Shown here piece after piece: positions 11,361-24,027 of a stretch of 64,000 nucleotides of DNA (its first letter is position 1; every line of letters begins with the position of its first letter). The position numbers and the translations under genes are program-made. The notes under the pieces were generated by a model that saw only the letters and a list, made by a program, of their open reading frames with translations, had not been told where the DNA came from and searched no databases. This DNA is from Pratylenchus scribneri (lineage: Eukaryota; Nematoda; Chromadorea; Rhabditida; Pratylenchidae). The stretch lies in the NCBI GenBank assembly GCA_030063045.1, contig JAQSEB010000023.1, positions 4,154,001-4,218,000 of the forward strand. The letters are read 5' to 3'.

Positions 11361-13154
11361 ATGGACATAATTGAAGAAGAAGAATCGTCGAGTTCACCGG
11401 GCACTTCCAATTATTTTGTATCCAACGCCACTTGAAACCTCTACCGAAAATGGGGGATCGACGGCCAATCTTTGGGTGGATTTAACATTAGGCAGTGATG
11501 TTTGTTTGTTCGCCTGTTTGTGGGGCAATTGCCAACAAAGGTTGGCAGAACGCGAAAAATTTGAGGAACATATGGAAACACATTTGGCCAATTATGCCAA
11601 CCAATTGATTTTATCCAATAATGGTCAGTCATTTATTACTGAGAATATAATAATCATTATTTTTAAAGCATTTGGTGCAAATAACAATCCAATCTGTCAA
11701 GTTCGGGGTTGTCAAATTATAGTCACTTCAATTGAGGAATTGTCTCGTCACCTCAAAATGCACATTTTCCATGCAAATAAACAATTAATGGGCCTTCATT
11801 CAGTCAGGGAACGATATCCTCATTTGAATAAGTAAATTTAAATTTATCAAAAACATTCGCAATTTAATTTATTTTAGTTGCCGATTTCCGGCCACCAGCC
11901 GTCTTGTTTACCAAGGTGATCCGCTAATATGCGAATGGGATTCTTGCTTTGTGAGTCATTTAAACTTTAGAATAATTTATTAACTTTTTAGGCCAGTTTT
12001 ATCGATATTAATGACTATTTTGTGCATATTGAAGAGCATGTATTGGCATTGAACACCAAAACGAGTCGAAATGAAAAAGGCGATTATCCGTGCAAATGGA
12101 ATGGTAACAATTAATGGGGGAATAAGTTTAATTAAAATGGAAATAAATATTTGATTAACCGTAAATCTTTGACTAAATTTTACGAATAATTTTTGGTTTA
12201 ATTTGGAATATTTTAGGCTGTACAGCAACATTCAATAGCCGTGGCAGCATTCGTTGGCATATCCAGCATCATTCGGGCGATAAAATGTGTGCATGTCCAT
12301 TCTGTGGTTCATTTTAATATTCATTTCCAAAATGATTTTTTCTTCAATTAAGGCGGCTTTTTTGCCCATACTTCACGCCTGGCGGAACATGTGATCCGAA
12401 GGCAACCCGGCAATTTGGTTTGCCATTTTTGTCAAAAAACATTCATGGATGAGCGAATTTTGCGACGACATTGTCGGAGGCATATTAAACAATACAAATG
12501 CCATTTTTGCCAATATTTAGCCGATACTCCTTGTGATTTGAAAAGGTAAATAAATATTGCTACTTTCCCGTCTTTCCGTAATTCTTTTTTCTTTTTAAAA
12601 ATTCAGACATATTCAAGCAGTTCATGCCAAAGTGAAAAATCATTTTTGCGATTATTGTGAAAAGGCTTTCCACCAAAAATCGGATTTAAATCGACATTTG
12701 GATACTCATTTTGGCAGAGTGGAAGAAAAGCTTTTTTCGTGTTCAATGTGTGACCAACAATTTCGGTGGAGTAAACAATTGAGGGAACATGAACGGAAAC
12801 ACAGTGAGGTTAGCCAAAAAGCATAATAATTACATATTTGAATTAATATATATAATTTTCAGGACTACATTCAATCGCCCTACCAATGTCATCTCTGCGA
12901 ATTGCGATATCGTCGTGGATCGGCTTTAACTAAACATTTGGTCCAAATTCACAAATTGGAAGTCCCTGATGGGTTTTCTCGCTTTCAGGTATTTTTTTTA
13001 TTAAAAATTTAATTAATTGAAAAGTTTATTTAAGTATAAAAAATGCTCGGACAAACTTTTTCGACTACAAACTCAGCGATATGTTCGAGAAAATTTACTA
13101 AATGAAGAGAAAATGGATATTATTGATAGGAGGAATATTGCAGACGATGAATGA
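11361..13154 (+). CDS. HINFP: Histone H4 transcription factor HINFP, C2H2 zinc-finger protein
   Basis: After an uncertain 5' exon, clear exons end or start at 11623, 11669..11831, 11878..11950, 11992..12103, 12217..12306, 12353..12545, 12607..12808, 12863..12988 and 13035..13154, all in phase. About ten C2H2-type fingers are visible; several of the first ones have the C-x4-C spacing (CLWGNC, CEWDSC, CKWNGC) typical of HINFP. The C-terminal finger RRGSALTKHLVQIH followed by FSRFQYKK and FRLQTQRYV matches the conserved HINFP C-terminus. Known role of the family: activates replication-dependent histone H4 genes at the G1/S boundary. The start is unresolved: the ATG at 11361 opens an acidic-serine frame that stops after 24 codons, and the frame of the first finger differs. 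A GTTCAC donor at 11392 with the acceptor ending at 11491 would reconcile them. A splice-acceptor-like TTTTTCCAG lies just before the ATG. Confidence 0.88.
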
Positions 13155-13350
13155 ATGAATAAATTGATGGATGGGAATAATTTATTGACTGGACATTATT
13201 TGTAATTTTCATTTTTGTCATTCTTCTTCAAATAAATAAATAAATGATCATTCAAAATTTAAATCAATTTCGGCAAAGGATTATTAAATGTCCTAATAAT
13301 TTTTTACTCATTTTTTGTATTTACATTTTTAAACAATTTAAGCCATAAAA

Positions 13351-15619
13351 ATGTTCATCAGCCGATGTTTTTCCCAAGCCCGCGTTTCGGCCGCCACTGT
13401 GACAAAAATGAGAGGTGCTGCCATTTTACAAAATCCAAATTTTCCACTCAATTCGGAATGGGCTAATCGATTGAAAGAATTAAAACAACAGAAAATTGGC
13501 CATGATTCCTACGAATGGATTACGCTAGTGCAGAAGAAATACAGCGGAGGGGGAAAAGCCAGGTTTAAATAATAATTTAATTATTATTTAATCCATTCCA
13601 CAATATTTAGTGCCATTGATTTGGATGTGGCCTGCACATTGGCTGAATATGATGATCAAATCAAGGAATTGGTGGATTTGTACTATAAACTTCGACATAC
13701 TGAACAAACCGCCGATACATTGCCATCAACGGATTATGCACTTTGTCGGCTATTTCTGGCCAATATGCGACATGAAGAATTCTTCAAATTGCTCAATGAT
13801 CCGGTTCATTATTTAAATAAAAAAATTTTTGGTGAGAATAGTGAAAAAATTTAATTAAATTCAAATTAAATAATTGAATTATTTAATTTGTTTTTATTTT
13901 TAGTTTAATTATGGCCTTTTTCCCAATGAGCATTGTTGTTGCCTTTATTTGAACCATTTTTTGGATAGCGGCGATCTGCATGGTTTCTTTTTAAATAATG
14001 AAAGTGGATTTAAATTAATAATATTATTTATCATCTACTCCCATACCAAATAATAAAATAAATAAATTGAATTAAATCAACCTAAAAAATAATTCAAAAT
14101 AATTTCAAAAGGGGCCGCACGACTTGCAATTTATGTAATGCACCAGGAACTTTTCGCATTCCCATTGCTTAATTATCTTTGCACTCGATCTCTTTTACAA
14201 TTCCTGGAAAGTGGCACAAATGAAGGGGATGGAGGGGGGAATTTGGCTGAATTGGATGAACGCGTTTTTCCCAAACGAGCGGCCACACTCGAAGAGGAAC
14301 TCAGCTTCAGCGAAGAGAATGTGGTCAGTTTGGAAAATAATGGATGGAAAAAATCTTAATAAAAAATCAAGTTGTTAAAAAATCTATAAATTTAATTATT
14401 TTTGAATATTTATTTTGTTATTATTTTTGCCATTAAAATTCAAATTCATCACATTTAATAATTTATTTATTTTGCAGAAAATATATCGATTTCCCTGGCT
14501 AAAAGTCCCCTACAATGATGGACATTTCGATTTGGCTGGAACAAATGAATTGGCCGGCAAATCATTGGAATGGCTGAGTTGGCATTTAAAATTGGCAAAG
14601 GAAGGACACAATTGGGGCGGCGAATTATTGCCAACAACAATCCGTCTTTTGGCATTCATTTTGCAGAAAAAATTAGTGGAAACCGAACAAACATTGGACA
14701 AATTGAGAAAAATTACAGGTTGGATTGGAATTAATTAAATTTTAAAATTAATAACAAAAATTATAGTTTCTCGACCAGAACATTCAAATTTTTTGCTGCG
14801 TGCATTCCAAATTGGCCGTCCATATTTGGCTAAAACTGCTCAACAAGAAGAGACACAAGGAGGAGAAAATGATAGCCAAACGGAATCCACCAATGAATTG
14901 AACGAAAAATCAACAAAATTATTGGCACTTTTGGATGAATTTGCGACCAAATTGGACACCGATGTGAAGGCAGAATCAACCCAAACAATGATGTTGTGGC
15001 GGCCATTGGCCGATGCATTTGGACCAATTCAAGCGGAGGAGGAAGAAAGGATTATGGAGGCACAAAAAAGGCAATTTGTGGAATGGGGACGAAGGAGGAT
15101 AGAATTCATTGAAAGCCAGGTGATTAGTACAGAGAAATGGAGAACAAATTAATATATTAATATTTGAAAATATTTTACTAAAATTTAATTAATTTTAAGT
15201 CATTGAATTAAATTTTTCCAGACTCAATGTGTCGAATTGAGTGTTCGTCTGGAGGAAATGCGACAAAGAAGAAAAGAATTGACCGACGAACGGGAATTGC
15301 TTTATTTCTTCGAGAATCGACCTCATTGGGAGGACAAAGCATTGCAAAGGAATTTATTGGAGGAACATTTGGGAATGCTCAAAAAGAAGGGACATTTAAC
15401 GTAAGTCAACTTGTGCTGATTATTGCTTATATTAACGGACTATTGTACTTTTTAATAATTTTTTTGCAATTAAGCGAGGACGAATATGGCAAAACATTAT
15501 TCGAAATGGGCCAAATGTTGAAGGAGGGAAAAACGGCCAGTGAAGCAATCGAAAAATTGCAGCCCGGCGTTGGACCAAATGTTCATGTGGCACTGAAATC
15601 GAAGAGCACAAAAAAATAG
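13351..15619 (+). CDS. MRPS27: Mitochondrial small-subunit ribosomal protein mS27 (MRPS27), 537 aa
   Basis: Eight exons (13351..13562, 13611..13803, 13904..13982, 14112..14323, 14478..14718, 14767..15119, 15222..15400, 15475..15619) join in phase to 537 residues, longer than the roughly 410 of the human protein. An N-terminal basic, Ser/Ala-rich stretch fits a mitochondrial targeting sequence. The helical PPR-like core has YGLFPNEH and the ARLAIYVMHQELFAFPLLNYL block, which align in order with human MRPS27. The C-terminus is a charged coiled coil. It is a structural protein of the mitochondrial small subunit. The second intron uses a weak GTTCAT donor; the stronger-looking GTGAGA site 27 nt downstream leads to a stop, so the weaker one was chosen. 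Third gene of the possible operon. Confidence 0.85.
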
Positions 15620-15805
15620 GAAATTTATTATTCAGAATATCCATTCAATTGTTTTTGTTTTATTTTTTCATTTTTGTTTTGATTTTATAATAAAATTAAT
15701 TTTATCTTTTTATAAAATATTTTCAAAAAAACGTATTCACTAAATTTCAATATTTATTGCTGTGAATTTATTTCTTTTTCCTAATTTTGAATGTTTCAGC
15801 CAACA

Positions 15806-16322
15806 ATGAACAATAATAATAACCGGGATTTACAACTTCGTTCCAAACAATGTTTGCTAAATGTGCTTTTTATTTCAATTCTACTTTTTTAGTAGCCGAA
15901 CGTCTTTCTGAATCATTGCATATTTTGGACCATGACCCTTCAATGGTTATATTTTAACCCTTATTATTTGTTTGTATTTAAAATTCGCCTTTAAGGCACT
16001 CTACCGTCTGCAAGAGCACATGAACAAAGTTGTGCACAAATTGGTCAGTCGAAAATGTCAAATGGCCCGATTGAATTCTCAATTGCAAGGAGCATGCTTT
16101 GATTTGGACAATTCCATTCAGTTCCATTTTGAGTAATTATTAATTGAATATATTTAATTGTTCAGAACGGTGGAACAAATCAAACGGACTCAGCTAACAT
16201 TTGAGCGAATTCAGGAGGCTTTGAAGAATGCGGTCCATTATAAGCAACAAATTCAATATGAAATGGCAAGAAGGACGGCAAAATTTGAAGAGGGAGAAAA
16301 TGGAAATTCCTCAGGAAAATAA
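15806..16322 (+). CDS. BORCS8: BLOC-1-related complex (BORC) subunit 8, 126 aa
   Basis: Four exons (15806..15851, 15893..15945, 15996..16120, 16166..16322) give 126 residues in phase. The core carries DPSMALYRLQEH, nearly the same as the DPSVALYRLQEH-type motif of BORCS8/MEF2BNB, followed by two amphipathic helices. BORC sits on lysosomes and recruits Arl8 and kinesins to move lysosomes and, in nematodes, synaptic-vesicle precursors toward microtubule plus ends (family knowledge). A TTTCAG acceptor lies seven bases before the ATG, which suits trans-splicing. The N-terminus is an Asn-rich stretch not seen in vertebrates. Fourth and last gene of the possible operon; a short acidic C-tail follows the helices. 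Confidence 0.87.
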
Positions 16323-16985
16323 TTTTTCATTCCATTTCCTTTAATATTTTTATTTCCAACTACTAAATATATGCATTTATATTTAATTTTTTATTCATCG
16401 TAAAATTATAAATGTTCCTTGTATAATAAATCATTTATCAAAATTCAAAAATGTGTGGTAAATTTATGAAATAAAAATGCAAAAATCAAATCAAATTGAA
16501 TAATTTTGAAAATGTGAATGAGGGAGGGAAATTGCACGGAAAAGGCACATATGGATGGATTTGGGTGGAGGAATGGCAAATTTATTGAAGGACGGATTCC
16601 AAAGATGAGAAATAGCCAAAAATAATTTTTACACAAATTGAGGTTTTTCTACTTCGATTTTATTTGATGGATTATAATTAAAATACAATTATAATTAAAT
16701 GAGAGCCAAAAAACACAAAAAGAATTATAACAAATACCCGGGTGAATATATTGAATTGAATATAGGTTTATTGAATTAAATGGAAATTAAAAATGAATTA
16801 AACAATTGATGGAAAGAAAAACACGAGAAAAATTGCAAATATTAAAATTTAACATAAAGCTCAAATTAAAATTAGATTATTAAAAGAAAGAAGATTCAAT
16901 AAAAATGAAAATGGATGAGATGATGAAAAACATTTGTATTTTAATTTGAAATATAATTAATTAATCGGCCATTTCACTTCAAATT
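16323..16985. other. Intergenic between convergent genes
   Basis: AT-rich sequence between the 3' ends of the BORCS8 gene and the Cys-rich membrane protein gene. It contains AATAAA-type signals (for example near 16424) for the plus strand. I see no gene. Confidence 0.4.
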
Positions 16986-18594
16986 TCATACGTCGGAATG
17001 AGTTCGGCTGCTGAATGCACCGCCGGTGTTGGAACGAGGCATAAAATTGTTGGCATTGTGGGAATGAGGGGAATGGTGGTTAATGTGCTGCTGATGATGA
17101 TTGCCGTGATGGATTCCTCCATTGATGCCGCCCAAGGGAAAACGTTGTTTGTCGGGGAGTGGAGCCGCTTGAATCCCATCGTCCCTGAAGAAGAAAATTA
17201 AAAAATGAATTTGGATAGTTCATTGTTGACCAAATTAGTAATTACACTTCGAAAATATGTAATAAATTATATTTTTAATTATTCTAAATTGTAACTCAAA
17301 ATTAAACGTGAATGTTCCTTTTGGAAAATTAATACAACTTTCTTTGAAATCGTAGTACGTAGTTTTACATTCAATAAATTCCCTCCTAATGCCTAATATT
17401 CCCCTAAATTATAATAAAATGGACAAACTAACATTTGTTGGTGAATGTTGCTGTTTGTGAGGGATTCATGCTCCGGACTGAGCCCAGAAGTACTCAAAGT
17501 GCCACCGCCATTCAATGGAGAATGTGCTCCGCCTTTGCCACTTCCGCCAGATCCATTTGGGCCTCCATTTTCGACATCATCAAATGAGGCAGCCCCATGT
17601 CGACGACTCATATAGGCGGTTCGGCCTCCTTTGCAGCAACACTGCCAAAATACATAATTAGAATATTTTTTTCGATGAATAATTAATTTTTTCTTTGAAC
17701 TATAAAATGTTTTTTTTTGCTCAAATCCAAACAAATAATGCCCTTTAGCCAATTTTTACCTGATAGCATGAACAAATGCAACAAATTAGGACGGAGAATG
17801 CCAAAACGCCGCCCACAATGAATTCAAAAATGCCGGCTCGATTGAATCCGTCTACAATTTTCTCGTGGAATGCTTTTGGCGGCGGTCGCAATTTGGCACA
17901 ATAGAATAATTCCTCCGGCTCATTGTCCCTTCCGGAGAAGAACAATTGAAGTTGGCAGTCGAATTCGCATTTTTCCTGGCAAAAGTCAGCCTCACGAAAC
18001 ATTCCGGAACCTTAAAAAATAGAAAATTTGATTATTCAAAAAATATTTATTTTCGCTAGAGAGGATGGGGAAAGGAATCGAAGGCCTTTTTCCTTATTAT
18101 TTAATATTTTATAAATTGTGAATTTACCCAAATTCTTTTGCTGTTGACGTTGGTCCAGAAGGGCGGCGCTTGGATTTGGATGTCGACCATTATTGAGCTG
18201 TAAATTTAATATTTTTGACAAAAATTCTGTTTTGATTTACCCTTCGCCTGCTGGCATCGGATTCGACGCGATATTCAACCTGCGAAATTGGCATCCCTCC
18301 AGCCGAATTGCTTCGATAACCGCCTCCTCCATTGGCGCCGCCACCCAAATATTGGCCATAATTGCTGTAGGAGGAACCCTGCGAAAAATGAATGGAGAAA
18401 TTAATAATAATAATTTGATAAGTTAATTCCATAAAATTTTCTTTCATAAAAATTTGAAGAAGTTTAATAAAAATTTGGCCAACCTGGTTTTGTTGTTGGC
18501 CGCCACCATAGGAGGAAGGTGCCGGATGGATGGGCGGGACGAGGGCCAAAAACAAAATTGCGATGAGCAGCAAAAAATGAGGAGAAAAAGGCAT
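16986..18594 (-). CDS. Type I membrane protein, Cys-rich ectodomain and Gly/His-rich tail, 325 aa
   Basis: Six exons (18594..18484, 18378..18241, 18197..18128, 18010..17760, 17641..17433, 17184..16986) give 325 residues in phase. Residues 1-24 are a signal peptide (LLLIAILFLALVPP core). A Gly/Gln/Ser-rich stalk follows, then a short ectodomain with C-x3-C-x3-C spacing (FCQEKCEFDCQ) and one more Cys, then a membrane span (EFIVGGVLAFSVLICCICSC) running straight into a Cys cluster (CCCKGG) that suits palmitoylation. The cytoplasmic tail is rich in Gly, Ser, His and Asn. The layout recalls Shisa/CYYR1-type single-pass adaptors, but I see no decisive signature, so the family remains unknown. Confidence 0.8.
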
Positions 18595-21500
18595 TTTTTT
18601 GTGAAATATCGATGGATGGAATGGACGAAAATATGAATTTAGAATTGAATGCCTTGATTGGACCTTGAGGCGAAATTGAAGCTGAAAAATCTGAATATTT
18701 TGTTTAAAAATTGAAATGGATTCGGAAATCAACGGTTATTATCATTTAGAAAAGGGAATTGGCGATTGGGGAAATAGAGGATTTGCGGATTCGGTGGCAT
18801 TCATTTCGGTCAATTGATGAATTGGGGGAAGTCAATCACATTGAGCTTTGTTGGGATTTGGGGGCCGTCCCAAAGTGGGGAAAGCAAACTGTACAAACAG
18901 CAGAAAATGGTGGAATGGAGGGAAGGAAAAGCCAATCGTTGAGGAGAAGCAAATACAGCCAAAAGGGAGGGGAAAGGCACGCGTCCCCCACTCCACCTTC
19001 AAATTCTTCTCTCTTCTATCAGCAGTCGAGCTTTAGAGGCGTAGGAGAGCACCCCGGGAGCTTTTTGGCTGTTGTTTGTGGGCCAAATTGCTCCCGGTGA
19101 TTTGAAAATTTAGAGAAAATTGAAGCAAAGGAAGGGGACTGAATAATCAGTGAGAATTAGTAGCAGAGGTTGGGGGTGTGAAAATTAATTTTTTTTGGAA
19201 TTTTCCTGTTGGTTTTGCTAATAAGTAAAATTTGTTAATTGATTGAAGAATTTTGCGGGAATGGTGGCTTTTACTTACGGTACCAATTAAAAACCATTAG
19301 TCAGGGTCAAATGATGAAATTGTAATGGATTGGATGTGTGGCCAAAAGCAGGGGAATGGAAAGTGAATGGAATGAATGAATGTGGGTGGCCGTGGCGATT
19401 GGCCAAATGGAGAAGGAAGGAATGATTATTCACCGCCATCACCCATCATTTTGGTTTGAACATTGGAAGGAATCTTTTCGATTGGGAGTGAATAATTATA
19501 CCAAAAATTTTAGTAAAAATGAGAGTAGTTTTGGAATGTAAGCTCAAAATTTGGAATTGGAATGGTGGCTGAAACAAAGTTAAGAGACGGTAAAGGGGGG
19601 GGGGGACAATGTGAGGGGATATAAAATGGAAGGTGTAGGATTTCTGGCCAATGGAAGAATCGGCACAATGCGAAGGCTTCTTCTGCTGCCAGTTTGGACT
19701 TGGAGGATGGGCGCAGAGAATGGACGGAGAAAAAGTCAGCAGAAAATGACCAGCAACGGCCAGAATTGCGCTTTTGATGCTAAAAATGAGGAAAAGCGAG
19801 TGAAAGGAAAAGCGAGTGAAATTAGAAGCTTATTTTGGGAATTTTTGTGCGGATTAATTTGCTAAAAGAATGGATGAATAGAGGGGAAGTCATAATGAGG
19901 AAGTTGGGTGGATAAAATGGTTGGGTAAATATGTGATAATGAAATGGGGAGCGGAAATGAAAATTCTGATTTATATTTCATTTGGCAACATTTTAATTGT
20001 TTTATTGACTAAAATTGATTCTAAATATTGGGCCAAGGTGGGTATTTTAGACATATACATATTGATTTAAGTTGAAATGCCGGGATTCTCTATTTTGATT
20101 GGGTTAGTATATAAAGTTGATGGAGGAGAGTCAAAATTTTTGGATAGGCACAAATTTTGCAAATGATGGGCAAATTGCCGGCATTATCGTCATTCATGGA
20201 TTGAAATCGAGGGCATTGGATTGATTTGTGGGAAGATAACCCCTTTAGCCTTGATTTGTCCCTATGATTGACAAGTGAGGAAGGAAAATTCATTTTTGCA
20301 AAGGATGAGGGGCATTTTGGGTTGAGGATGGATTGATGGATGGGGATTTTGCCAAAGGCGAGATTGGATGTTATTTTGCCGCTGGCATTTGCGGTTAAAA
20401 TGAAGGGCGGAAAATGGGTAAAAAAACAATCATTTGAGTGAAACAATTGTCTTTTTTTGACAAAAATTTTGAGGGCATAATGAATTAACTTAATTATTTT
20501 AACGGGAATTGGCTACCCTAATTTTATCTATATTTTCAATTTCCATATGTTCATTGGGCCAAATATTAAAAAGATGAACATTTTCCCGTCTACAAAGAGA
20601 TTGAATTGTAAATAAAAACGGGCAGAATGGAGGAATTCTTCATTTGGCACCAACAAAGGCGGCGTAGCCCAAAGGCATATTTTCCCCTCCTCTGTCGGAT
20701 GGTTTAAAGAGGGAAAAAATAAAGGGAAAAATGGGTGGTGGGGCAATGTAGCATCGGCCATATTGTGGACGATGATAAAGCCATTGCAGGGTGGCGGTAA
20801 ACCATTTCAACGGGAAAGGAATGGGAATCGAAGGAATGAAATGGACGATGGGCAAAAAAGGAGGCTGGCAGGGACGATGATGATCACGAGTGGATGGGAA
20901 TTAAATTTACAGGGATGGGTAAAACTAATATTTGATATGGAATATGGACATTGGGAAGGGAAGGAATTGGTGCTTTAGTTTAAACTTGGTCAAAAAACGG
21001 GCTTATTTTCCCTTTTTAATAATGTGATTATTTGTGGAGAATTGAATTGGTTGGCACAAATCCAATCCACATAAATGATTCCAGAATTCAGAGACCATAT
21101 TTTCTACATTAATGACTTGGCCTGCGGCATCAATCAAATATTAAATGGGAAAAAACGGATAAGATCCGGGCCATTAATTAGGGTCAAAATTTTTTTATTC
21201 AGTGCTAAATCTCAAATTAAATTAAAATGGCCATGGGCCATTGTCTTACTTCTACATTTCGAATCATCCCGAATTTGATGGCTATTTAAAAGGAAAACGT
21301 ACGGAAGGATAGAGGGGAGGGTGGGGCCGATATGTTGATGTGAGAAAATCGTTGCTTTTCCTTCCAATGATTTTTTTCCGTTGTCCAAATGGAAAATGCA
21401 AATCGAGGCATTTTTGCGGGGGAAGGGAAGGTAAAAGCCATTTTGGCCAAGAATGAATGAATGAATAATACGATAGATGATGCATTTGGATGGATGGGAA

Positions 21501-22433
21501 ATGGTGGATTGGAATTGATCGAAAATATTTAAAAAAAACGTATTACTTATTATTGGCTGGAGAATGAAAGAAAGACAAAAGCAATTCATTTCTTTGATTA
21601 TTTTTGCGTGAAATCTTTGTTTCCATAAATTATTTAATTTATTTTAGGAATATTGTCTATTTCTATCCAATACCAAATTGGGAAGAGGAAATTCATTTCC
21701 TCGGCCAAATGTCAAGCCTAAGTCAAAAAGAATAATTAATTTCCGCTGTTCCTTTTTTGGCAAACAATGAAATAATATAAATGATCATTTTAATAAGGAA
21801 GGAAGGAAGGGTGGATGGACGGATTTGATCATTTGCATTTGGCATATTTATATACTCAATTCAATAGATAATCAATCATTTGGACAAAATAAAATTGTGG
21901 AATAAGGAATAGTCCCTTGAGGGGCAAGTCCATTTGAATGAAGGAAGGGAGGAGAACATTAAGGTGGGACCACCTACCGGCAAACTAACCTAATTCCCCC
22001 ATACATCGTCGTCCACTTCGGTGCGAGTTTCCCCCAACCCCACCCATATTTGACCATTTTCCTATAGTCGCCAATGTTTGCCATCGGTGACCCCCAACCC
22101 AACTCCCTGTGAGTCCATTTCTCCGCCACCATTCGGCCTAAAGCTCCCTGTGGGGCCCCAATGGTCAGTGGGGGGATTGGGAGGGAAGGAGATTATTTTG
22201 GCGGGGATTTGATGGACAGGAGTTTTGGACGGGGGCAAAAGTGGTTGGGGGCCAAGGAAGGAGGTGGACAAATATTTGTGCGCAATTTGGGACATTGGGC
22301 GAACGGAAATGGTGGCAAAATACAGGCAGGACATTTTAGGGAATAAATTCCCTCAAATTAATTGAAATATTTAGTAAATTAATTTAGATTAATTGTAGAT
22401 ATTGGATTGGATGAGATAATTCCTCAAAGGACT
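18595..22433. other. Gene-poor region
   Basis: About 3.8 kb with no supportable gene. It is purine-biased, with many gga/aat-rich low-complexity stretches and a G run at about 19597-19606. Open frames here are short and lack recognisable domains or paired splice sites. It may contain the promoter of the membrane protein gene ending at 18594. Confidence 0.4.
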
Positions 22434-24027
22434 AAATTCCGCCTGCTGTTTGACTAAGTTTTAATTCCGCCTGGTCAACTAAGAATAATTCCGCCTGTTT
22501 GACTAAGTTTTAATTCCTCCTGATCAACTAAGAATAATTCCGCCTGATTGACTAAGAATAATTCCGCCTGGTCAACTAAGAATAATTCCGCCTGTTTGAC
22601 TAAGTTTTAATTCCGCCTGGTCAACTTAGAATAATTCCGCCTGTTTGACTAAGTTTTAATTCCGCCTGCTCAACTTAGAATAATTCCGCCTGGTCAACTT
22701 AGAATAATTCCGCCTGTTTGACTAAGTTTTAATTCCGCCTGGTCAACTAAGAATAATTCCGCCTGTTTGACTAAGTTTTAATTCCGCCTGGTCAACAAAA
22801 AAGAATTCCGCCTGTTTTACTAAGTTTTAATTCCTCCTGGTTAACTAAGAATAATTCCGCCTGTTTGACTAAGAATAATTCCGCCTTGTTGACTAAGTTT
22901 TAATTCCGCCTGGTCAACTAAGAATAATTCCGCCTGTTTGACTAAGTTTTAATTCCGCCTGGTCAACAAAAAATAATTCCGCCTGGTCAACTAAGAATAA
23001 TTCCGCCTGTTTGACTAAGTTTTAATTCCGCCTGGTCAACTAAGAATAATTCCGCCTGTTTGACTAAGTTTTAATTCCGCCTGGTCAACAAAAAATAATT
23101 CCGCCTGTTTTACTAAGTTTTAATTCCTCCTGGTTAACTAAGAATAATTCCGCCTGTTTGACTAAGAATAATTCCGCCTGGTCAACAAAAAATAATTCCG
23201 CCTGTTTGACTAAGTTTTAATTCCGCCTGGTCAACTAAGAATAATTCCGCCTGTTTGACTAAGTTTTAATTCCGCCTGGTCAACAAAAAATAATTCCGCC
23301 TGTTTTACTAAGTTTTAATTCCTCCTGGTCAACAAAAAATAATTCCGCCTGTTTGACTAAGAATAATTCCGCCTGGTTGACTAAGTTTTAATTCCGCCTG
23401 GTCAACTAAGAATAATTCCGCCTGTTTGACTAAGTTTTAATTCCGCCTGGTCAACAAAAAATAATTCCGCCTGGTCAACTAAGAATAATTCCGCCTGTTT
23501 GACTAAGTTTTAATTCCGCCTGGTCAACTAAGAATAATTCCGCCTGTTTGACTAAGTTTTAATTCCGCCTGGTCAACAAAAAATAATTCCGCCTGTTTTA
23601 CTAAGTTTTAATTCCTCCTGGTTAACTAAGAATAATTCCGCCTGTTTGACTAAGAATAATTCCGCCTGGTCAACAAAAAATAATTCCGCCTGTTTGACTA
23701 AGTTTTAATTCCGCCTGGTAAACTAAGAATAATTCCGCCTGTTTGACTAAGTTTTAATTCCGCCTGGTCAACAAAAAATAATTCCGCCTGTTTTACTAAG
23801 TTTTAATTCCTCCTGGTCAACTAAGAATAATTCCGCCTGTTTGACTAAGTTTTAATTCCGCCTGGTCAACAAAAAATAATTCCGCCTGGTTGACTAAGTT
23901 TTAATTACGCCTGGTCAACTAAGAATAATTCCGCCTGTTTGACTAAGAATAATTCCGCCTGGTTGACTAAGTTTTAATTCCGCCTGGTCAACTAAGAATA
24001 ATTCCGCCTAATTGACTAAGTTTTAAG
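22434..24027 (+). repeat. Minisatellite array 1, 24/25-bp units, TTCCGCC core
   Basis: About 1.6 kb of tandem units of 24-25 bp. Two main unit types alternate: one reads ttccgcctggtcaac plus taagaataa, the other ttccgcctgtttgac plus taagtttta. Variants with tcaacaaaaaataa and with ttcctcc recur in the same order several times, which shows higher-order amplification of multi-unit blocks. The TTCCGCC core is almost invariant while the following bases vary. No reading frame is implied. Confidence 0.97.

Noticed and set aside
13804..13903. Use of the strong GTGAGA donor near 13831 in MRPS27
   Set aside because: Joining it to the only good acceptor leads straight to a stop codon, whereas the GTTCAT donor at 13804 keeps the frame and the conserved Y-G-L-F-P block.
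19611..19865. 84-codon open frame with a Leu-rich start
   Set aside because: No domain, no conserved splice context and biased purine-rich composition.
22434..24027. Direct repeats that could suggest a CRISPR array
   Set aside because: Units are contiguous without unique spacers, and the genome is eukaryotic; it is a minisatellite.
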